From positions 1 to 10,085 of the forward strand of contig JACMKY010000448.1 of NCBI GenBank assembly GCA_014379925.1: 10,085 nt of DNA. Reading direction: 5' to 3'. The position numbers were made by a program, and so were the translations under genes. Each line of letters starts with the position of its first letter. The first letter of the stretch is position 1. Below are positions 5,558 to 10,085 of the stretch, in pieces. Under the pieces are notes generated by a model. It was not told where the DNA came from. It made no database searches and worked only from the letters and a program-made list of their open reading frames with translations. The DNA is from Cytophagales bacterium (GTDB lineage: Bacteria; Bacteroidota; Bacteroidia; Cytophagales; ES-bin-26).

Positions 5558-8500
5558 ATGAAGCCCTTCGTACGTCTGTGGTTCAGCTTCCTCCTCGCCG
5601 GATCGGGTGCTCTCTTCGCCCAGAGAAATGCTTTGCCGGATAGCATTGATGCCCGGCTGGAAAAATCCGTAGCGTTAACGTTTTCCCAGCCGGACCAGGC
5701 ACTGGCGCTGGCGGAAGCGGCCCTGGCCCTTTCCCGGAAGCAGGGATACAAGTTTCAGGCCGCAAAAGCCTACCAGGCCATCTCCCGCATTTACGGGGTC
5801 AAGGGCAACTATGCTTCGGCACTGGAAGCGAGCCATTCGGCATTGGTTATTTTTCAGGAATTGAATAAGCCCCGCGAGACCTGCCTCATATACATCTCCC
5901 AGGGCGTTATTTACCGATACCTTAATCTGTACGACGAAAGCATCGCCGCCAACCTGGCCGCCGAGAAACTGGCGCAGCAGCAGCATTATACCGAATTAAA
6001 ATCTAAAATTTATGGCAACCTGGGCAACGTGTATTTTGATAAAGAGGACTATGACCAGGCGCTCAAGAATCACCTCCAGTCGCTGGAAATTGATCAAGCC
6101 CAGAAGAATGAGCGGGGCATGGGCAGTACCTACCACAACATAGGGATGATCTACCGCACCCGGAAAGAATTCGCCCGGGCGCTTGAACTCTACCAAAAGT
6201 CTTTGGCCATTGATCGGAAGGAAAACAACCAGCAGAATATTGGCTTGTCCTACGTGGAATTTACGGAAATCTACCTGGAAATGGGCAATTTCCCGCGGGC
6301 CTTGCGCTACGCGGACAGTGCCTTGGCAATAGCGGAATCCATCGGTTCCCAGCGGTTAAAAAAGAATGCGTTGGCCAATTTGCCGCTTATTCACGCGGCC
6401 CTGGGCCGTACCGGTCAAGCCCTTCAATACCAGCAACAATACCAGCAACTCACGGATAGCCTTCAATCGGCAAAATTGTCCGAACAGATCGCCGAGATGC
6501 AGGCCCGGTACCAGGTCGAGCAGAAAGACAAGGCACTTAGCCTGCAACACCTCCGGCTGGAAGCCCAGCAAGCCTCGCTGCAACAACAACGCACCCTGGG
6601 CTTGGGGCTGGTTGTTTTTTTTCTGTCGGGCGGCGTGATCGCTTTTTTGTTCTTCAACCGCTACAAACTGCAACAGAAAAACCTGAAACTTTCCCTGGAA
6701 AATGAGCGCTACCGGCTTTCGCAAAACCTGCAATTCCGCCAGGACATCGACGACACCATCCATTATTTTGCCACCTCGCTTTACGGCAAAAATACCGTGG
6801 ATGAAATCCTTTGGGACGTAGCCAAAAATTGCATTTCCCGGTTGGGATTCGTGGATTGTGTCATCTACCTGCTGGAAGACGAACCCCCGGTATTGGTCCA
6901 GAAAGCGGCTTTCGGGACCAAAAACCCCCGGGACTACGCCATCCTGGAACCGCTGGTGATTCCCCTCGGCCAAGGGATTGTGGGAAGTGTCGCTTTGTCG
7001 GGCAAAGCGGAGAGGATTGCCGATACGTCCCTCGATGCCCGTTACCTGGTGGATGACCAGCGGCGCTTCTCCGAACTGGCGGTCCCGTTGGTGCTTCGGG
7101 ATAAGGTGATTGGGGTGATTGATTCCGAACACCCGGCGAAGGGCTTTTTTAACGAACGCCACCAGGAAGCTTTGCAAACCATCGCGGCCATCTGCAGCGG
7201 CAAAATAGCCCGGGTGCGGGCCGACGAAGAAGTCAGAAAAGCCACGCTCGCGCAACTGGAGGCCGATCACCTCAAAAAAATGGATGGCATCAAATCCCGG
7301 TTCTTTGCCAACATCTCGCACGAATTCCGTACGCCGCTCCACCTGATCCTGGCCCCCCTTCAAAAGAAAGGAGAGGCGATTTCTCCGGAAGAAAGGGGGA
7401 TGATGGAACGCAATGCCCACCGGCTGTTGCGGCTCGTCAACCAACTGCTGGATCTGGCCAAGGCGGAAGTCGGGATGCTGCAACTGGACTTGCAGCAGGA
7501 GGACATCACGCATTTTCTACACCACCTCGCCCATTCGTTCAAACCGCTGGCCGACAACAAAGGCATCCGGTACCGGATTGACGTACCGCACCGGGAGCTG
7601 ATTGTCGGCTTCGACGCCGATAAGCTGGAAAAAATCGGGTACAACCTGCTGTCCAATGCCATCAAATTCACGCCTTCCGGGGGAGAAGTAACGGTTCAGG
7701 CGATCATTGAGTCCGACGACCGGCTCCGGCTCGTCGTCTCTGATTCGGGACCCGGCGTTCCTCAACACCTGCAACCCCAGATCTTCGACCGCTTTTACCA
7801 AGTCGACAGTTCGCCAACCCGGGCCTTTGAAGGAACCGGCATCGGGCTGGCCCTCACCAAGGAACTGGTGGAGTTGTGCCAGGGCTCGATCAGCCTCAAC
7901 AGCCCCAGCGGAAACGGCAGTTCCTTCGTGGTGCATTTGCCCCTGACGGCGGCGGACCCGGCGCACGCCGGCCAACCGTTTGCCGAAACGGTGACCCGCC
8001 TTCCGCTGAACGATCCCGGGTGGGTGGCCGGGCAGGTGGGGGTTGCGCCAACCGACGATGCCGATGACGATGCCAAGCCCACGGTTTTGCTGGTGGAAGA
8101 CCACCCCGAACTGCGACACTACCTGAAACAACAATTGGCGGGTGCCTTTCAGGTGGTCTTGGCAACCCAGGGCGAAGAAGGGTTGCAGGTAGCCAAAAAG
8201 ATCGTGCCCGATCTCATCATTACCGACCTCATGATGCCGGTCATGGACGGGATAACGCTCACCCGGCACCTGAAAGAGGATAGCCTGACCAGCCACATCC
8301 CCGTCCTGATGCTGACGGCCAAGGATGATGTGGCGTCAAAAAAGCGGGGGTTTGAAGAGGGGGCCGAGCAATACCTGGTGAAGCCGTTCGTGATCGGCGA
8401 GTTGGTGGCCAGAATCAACAGTTTGCTCACGCAGCGCAACCGGCTGCGAATAAAATACAGCCGGGAGGTGATTTTGCAGCCCACGGCGGTGACCATCCCG

Positions 8501-8836
8501 GATCGGGAGGCGGAGTTTCTGGAAAAGACCATGGCCATCATCAACGAACACCTCATGGATGACCGCTTTACCGTCGAAACGCTCCAAAAGAAGATTGGCA
8601 TGAGCCGGATGCAACTCCACCGCAAACTCAAAGCCCTCACCGATCAATCCACGTCCGACTTTATCCGTTTCATCCGGCTGAAACGGGCGGCGGATCTGCT
8701 CCGGCAACCGGGAATGCCGGTCGCGGAGGCGGCTTACCTGTCGGGTTTCAGCCACCTGTCATATTTTTCAAAGTGCTTCAAAGACCAGTTTGGCGTGTTG
8801 CCGTCGGACTACGCCAAGCAGGTCGAATCAAACTGA
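5558..8836 (+). CDS. Hybrid two-component system: TPR-TM-GAF-HisKA-HATPase-REC-AraC
   Basis: One-protein sensor and transcription factor of 1092 residues, a Bacteroidota hybrid two-component system. Order: signal peptide (1-22, ending ALFAQ); about six TPR units (about 25-290, e.g. NLGNVYFDKEDYDQALKNHL) expected in the periplasm; a Gln-rich coiled coil to about 345; one membrane helix (about 347-366); a cytoplasmic GAF domain (about 405-555); HisKA with H588 (NISHEFRTP); HATPase_c with N696/N700, G1 DSGPG (from 729) and G2 GTGIGL (from 759); a receiver with E847/D848, D890, T920 and K942; and an AraC-type double HTH (about 995-1088, ending GFSHLSYFSKCFKDQFGVLPSDY). All catalytic residues look intact. 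The ATG at 5558 was chosen because it directly begins the signal peptide; a frame start at 5504 would bury it. TPRs replace the beta-propeller sensor of polysaccharide-type systems, and GAF adds a possible second, cytoplasmic input. The neighbouring lipoprotein gene with phased repeats upstream is a likely target. Confidence 0.95.
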   Translation: MKPFVRLWFSFLLAGSGALFAQRNALPDSIDARLEKSVALTFSQPDQALALAEAALALSRKQGYKFQAAKAYQAISRIYGVKGNYASALEASHSALVIFQELNKPRETCLIYISQGVIYRYLNLYDESIAANLAAEKLAQQQHYTELKSKIYGNLGNVYFDKEDYDQALKNHLQSLEIDQAQKNERGMGSTYHNIGMIYRTRKEFARALELYQKSLAIDRKENNQQNIGLSYVEFTEIYLEMGNFPRALRYADSALAIAESIGSQRLKKNALANLPLIHAALGRTGQALQYQQQYQQLTDSLQSAKLSEQIAEMQARYQVEQKDKALSLQHLRLEAQQASLQQQRTLGLGLVVFFLSGGVIAFLFFNRYKLQQKNLKLSLENERYRLSQNLQFRQDIDDTIHYFATSLYGKNTVDEILWDVAKNCISRLGFVDCVIYLLEDEPPVLVQKAAFGTKNPRDYAILEPLVIPLGQGIVGSVALSGKAERIADTSLDARYLVDDQRRFSELAVPLVLRDKVIGVIDSEHPAKGFFNERHQEALQTIAAICSGKIARVRADEEVRKATLAQLEADHLKKMDGIKSRFFANISHEFRTPLHLILAPLQKKGEAISPEERGMMERNAHRLLRLVNQLLDLAKAEVGMLQLDLQQEDITHFLHHLAHSFKPLADNKGIRYRIDVPHRELIVGFDADKLEKIGYNLLSNAIKFTPSGGEVTVQAIIESDDRLRLVVSDSGPGVPQHLQPQIFDRFYQVDSSPTRAFEGTGIGLALTKELVELCQGSISLNSPSGNGSSFVVHLPLTAADPAHAGQPFAETVTRLPLNDPGWVAGQVGVAPTDDADDDAKPTVLLVEDHPELRHYLKQQLAGAFQVVLATQGEEGLQVAKKIVPDLIITDLMMPVMDGITLTRHLKEDSLTSHIPVLMLTAKDDVASKKRGFEEGAEQYLVKPFVIGELVARINSLLTQRNRLRIKYSREVILQPTAVTIPDREAEFLEKTMAIINEHLMDDRFTVETLQKKIGMSRMQLHRKLKALTDQSTSDFIRFIRLKRAADLLRQPGMPVAEAAYLSGFSHLSYFSKCFKDQFGVLPSDYAKQVESN

Positions 8837-8837
8837 T

Positions 8838-8875
8838 CCGGCCGGGAACCGGTGATTTCGGGCCGGAAAAGGCCC
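8838..8875 (+). terminator. GC-rich stem region after the hybrid sensor gene
   Basis: Starting one base after the stop codon, CCGGCC (8838-8843) can pair with GGCCGG (8861-8866), or alternatively GGGCC (8860-8864) can pair with GGCCC (8871-8875) across a GGAAAA loop. The two structures are mutually exclusive. No T-run follows directly, so termination here would be weak. Confidence 0.35.
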
Positions 8876-8895
8876 ATCCAGCCGCCCATTTTCCC

Positions 8896-8992
8896 GGATG
8901 TTACACCCGTGCTATTTTTTGGGAGCCCCGTGCTAGGCGCATTTTTCGGGATGTTACCCCCGTGCTATCATCTGGGAACCCCGTGTTACGCC
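8896..8992 (+). repeat. Phased direct-repeat array, four CCCGTG(C/T)TA boxes
   Basis: Four boxes lie on the plus strand at 8906-8914, 8927-8935, 8959-8967 (all CCCGTGCTA) and 8980-8988 (CCCGTGTTA). Start-to-start distances are 21, 32 and 21 bp, close to 2, 3 and 2 turns of B-DNA. The array is a duplication with 53-bp period: 8896-8939 and 8949-8992 match at 36 of 44 positions, with GGATGTTAC before boxes 1 and 3 and GGGA before boxes 2 and 4. Box 4 ends 21 bp before the -7 element TACTTTTG, overlapping the -33 region. This layout resembles an activator operator, such as direct repeats bound by AraC-family proteins; a dispersed intergenic repeat is the alternative. Confidence 0.75.
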
Positions 8993-9009
8993 GGCAACGC
9001 CACCCGCCC

Positions 9010-9017
9010 TACTTTTG
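9010..9017 (+). promoter_or_regulatory. Promoter -7 element for the lipoprotein gene
   Basis: TACTTTTG matches the Bacteroidota -7 consensus TAnnTTTG exactly, 64 bp upstream of the lipoprotein ATG. At 21 bp upstream sits GTTA rather than TTTG, so the -33 element is poor, as expected for a promoter that needs an activator. This GTTA lies inside the last repeat box (8980-8988). Confidence 0.55.
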
Positions 9018-9081
9018 CCTTCGCAAGGTGTAAGCCGAAAAACCTTTAACGAGTAGGCAAAAAGTATCCGTTTAATTTATC

Positions 9082-9813
9082 ATGAAAAAAGGAAGAGTAG
9101 CTTCGTGGAAGCTATGCATTGGTGCGCTGGCCGTGGTTTTTTCCGGCTGCAAAGAACAATTTTTTACCGAGCAAGAGCGCGCGGCCGGACTGGAGAAAAC
9201 CAGCCTGGAGCGGGACCGGGGAGGATTTGAACGGGAAGGGGACGGGGGATTTACTGATCTTCCGGGTGGACAAAGGTTTCCTTACCCCACCATCACGAAG
9301 AAGGTCTTTATCCCCACGAACGACTTGTGGGCACATACCAAATGCCTGACCTGGAAAATTACCTGGCCTGCCTATCCGAACAACGCGGACCCGGACCGGA
9401 TTCCTACGGTGTTTTCCACCGGCAATGGTGCGCTGAACAGCTTTTACTTTTTAAACAACACCAGTCAGCAAAACACCTACAAGGCGCATTTTTCGCTGCA
9501 TCACCTGGACAAAGTGGAATCGGCCAACAACATGTGGGCGGAACTGACCCATGCGTATGGTAGCCTGGCCAACATGGAATTCGTCTCCTTCGCCAAAACG
9601 GATTTTCCAGCCAACATCATTGAAGGTTGGGTAAAATACCGGCCCAGTCATTTTGAGGAATATTGGCCCGTTTTGAGTGACTACGAATTGCAATACCAGG
9701 AAGGCGACATCATCCTCTATAAGCTCGAAAAACAAAACCTGTACGGAGGCATCCGCATTGTCTCGATGAACCCGCGGGTGATCGAGGTGTACCTGGCCGT
9801 ACCCAATGTGTAA
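9082..9813 (+). CDS. Lipoprotein of unknown family
   Basis: Protein of 243 residues with a clear lipoprotein signal: basic MKKGR start, hydrophobic core, then lipobox VFSGC with lipidated C23, so anchored in a membrane, probably the outer one. CKEQ after the cysteine has K-E at +2/+3, only weakly resembling the charged lipoprotein export signals known in Bacteroidota, so surface exposure is open. Residues 24-70 are charged and glycine-rich and look like a flexible tether. The rest (about 75-243) is rich in aromatics (KCLTWKITWPAYPNN, HFEEYWPVLSDYELQYQEGD) and suggests a beta-rich globular domain. I recognise no catalytic motif or family. The start is the only sensible ATG before the signal. 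It has its own upstream promoter-like element and repeat array and is followed by a strong terminator, so it is probably transcribed alone, perhaps under control of the hybrid sensor encoded upstream. Confidence 0.85.
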   Translation: MKKGRVASWKLCIGALAVVFSGCKEQFFTEQERAAGLEKTSLERDRGGFEREGDGGFTDLPGGQRFPYPTITKKVFIPTNDLWAHTKCLTWKITWPAYPNNADPDRIPTVFSTGNGALNSFYFLNNTSQQNTYKAHFSLHHLDKVESANNMWAELTHAYGSLANMEFVSFAKTDFPANIIEGWVKYRPSHFEEYWPVLSDYELQYQEGDIILYKLEKQNLYGGIRIVSMNPRVIEVYLAVPNV

Positions 9814-9883
9814 GCACCCGGGAAAAGCCAACGCTTTCCAACCAATTCATGACCCCTTCCGGGCTCAATGAACCTGATTGCGG

Positions 9884-9922
9884 GGGTGGGGCGGTAGCGC
9901 CTACTACGCCCCACCCATTTTA
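9884..9922 (+). terminator. Rho-independent-type terminator after the lipoprotein gene
   Basis: GGGTGGGGCG (9884-9893) pairs perfectly over 10 bp with CGCCCCACCC (9907-9916). Inside, GTAG and CTAC can form a further 4-bp stem around a CGC loop with a small TA bulge. ATTTTAT follows. It lies 70 bp beyond the lipoprotein stop and separates that gene from the next secreted-protein gene, implying separate transcription units. Confidence 0.75.
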
Positions 9923-9949
9923 TCCATCATTCATCTTATCCATTATTCA
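9920..9949 (+). repeat. 16-bp tandem repeat before the last gene
   Basis: TTATCCATCATTCA starts at 9920 and TTATCCATTATTCA at 9936, differing at one base, with a 16-bp period. The pair lies between the terminator and the ATG of the last gene, where its promoter should be. No TAnnTTTG element with fewer than two mismatches was found here. Confidence 0.6.
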
Positions 9950-9968
9950 CCTTTACTCCCTCAAAAAA

Positions 9969-10085
9969 ATGTCCCTCAACAGAAATTACTTGATGGTTGT
10001 AGCAGCAATTTTCCTTTCCGGAACATCGCTACAAGCGCAGCAATGGTTGAATTCCAATGGCAATATGTACGCATTGCCAACTGTA
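9969..10085 (+). CDS. Secreted protein, N-terminal part only
   Basis: An ATG at 9969, preceded by an A-run (TCAAAAAA), opens a frame that runs off the end of the window after 39 codons. The first 24 residues form a good signal peptide: MSLNRNY, a hydrophobic core (LMVVAAIFLSG), then a cleavage region ending SLQAQ. The mature start, QWLNSNGNMYALPTV, resembles the beginnings of Bacteroidota exported proteins built of repeated strand segments (tail-fibre or endosialidase-chaperone-like), but too little is visible to assign a family. It lies beyond a strong terminator and so probably has its own promoter. The gene is cut by the window edge, not necessarily broken. Confidence 0.7.
   Translation, partial: MSLNRNYLMVVAAIFLSGTSLQAQQWLNSNGNMYALPTV

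Noticed and set aside
6356..7513. 385-codon minus-strand frame opposite the hybrid sensor
   Set aside because: Shadow of the sensor's TM, GAF and HisKA region; no domain and low-complexity composition.
8896..8992. Possible short CRISPR array
   Set aside because: The units are 9-bp boxes within an imperfect 53-bp duplication with alternating 21/32 spacing; there are no constant repeats of 25-40 bp with unique spacers and no cas genes.

Overview
The window looks like a chromosomal segment of a member of the Bacteroidota, probably Cytophagales (Spirosoma/Larkinella-like). The main reasons are a one-protein hybrid two-component regulator (kinase, receiver and AraC-type DNA-binding domain fused), promoter -7 elements matching the Bacteroidota consensus TAnnTTTG, weak or absent Shine-Dalgarno sites, and exported proteins typical of that phylum. 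The placement is inferred from sequence character, not from a database search. No phage, transposase, CRISPR or RNA gene was recognised.

Layout from left to right. Positions 101-1939 (minus strand) hold a soluble receiver-histidine kinase followed by a NarL/LuxR-type response regulator, which read as a cytoplasmic two-component pair or phosphorelay. A short open frame overlaps the kinase start codon by ATGA. Positions 2056-2399 are a divergent intergenic region with a 27-bp tandem repeat. A small stand-alone GAF-domain protein follows at 2400-2942 (plus). Positions 3059-5057 (minus) carry an aldo/keto reductase followed by an AraC-family regulator, with a 9-bp-stem hairpin between them and a good -7 element upstream. 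Positions 5104-5557 are a long divergent non-coding region.

The right half is dominated by a 1092-residue hybrid two-component system (5558-8836, plus) with signal peptide, periplasmic TPRs, one membrane helix, GAF, histidine kinase, receiver and AraC-type HTH. Downstream, four copies of CCCGTGCTA/CCCGTGTTA are spaced 21, 32 and 21 bp apart. That is 2, 3 and 2 helical turns, so all copies lie on one DNA face, and they end just upstream of an exact TAnnTTTG element. The next gene (9082-9813) encodes a lipoprotein of unknown family and ends at a strong hairpin terminator. A secreted protein starts at 9969 and runs off the window.

The window is therefore rich in signalling: a soluble kinase/regulator pair, a GAF protein, a one-component AraC regulator next to its probable target enzyme, and a membrane hybrid sensor. 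The most interesting hypothesis is that the hybrid sensor's AraC domain binds the phased repeat array and controls the neighbouring lipoprotein gene.
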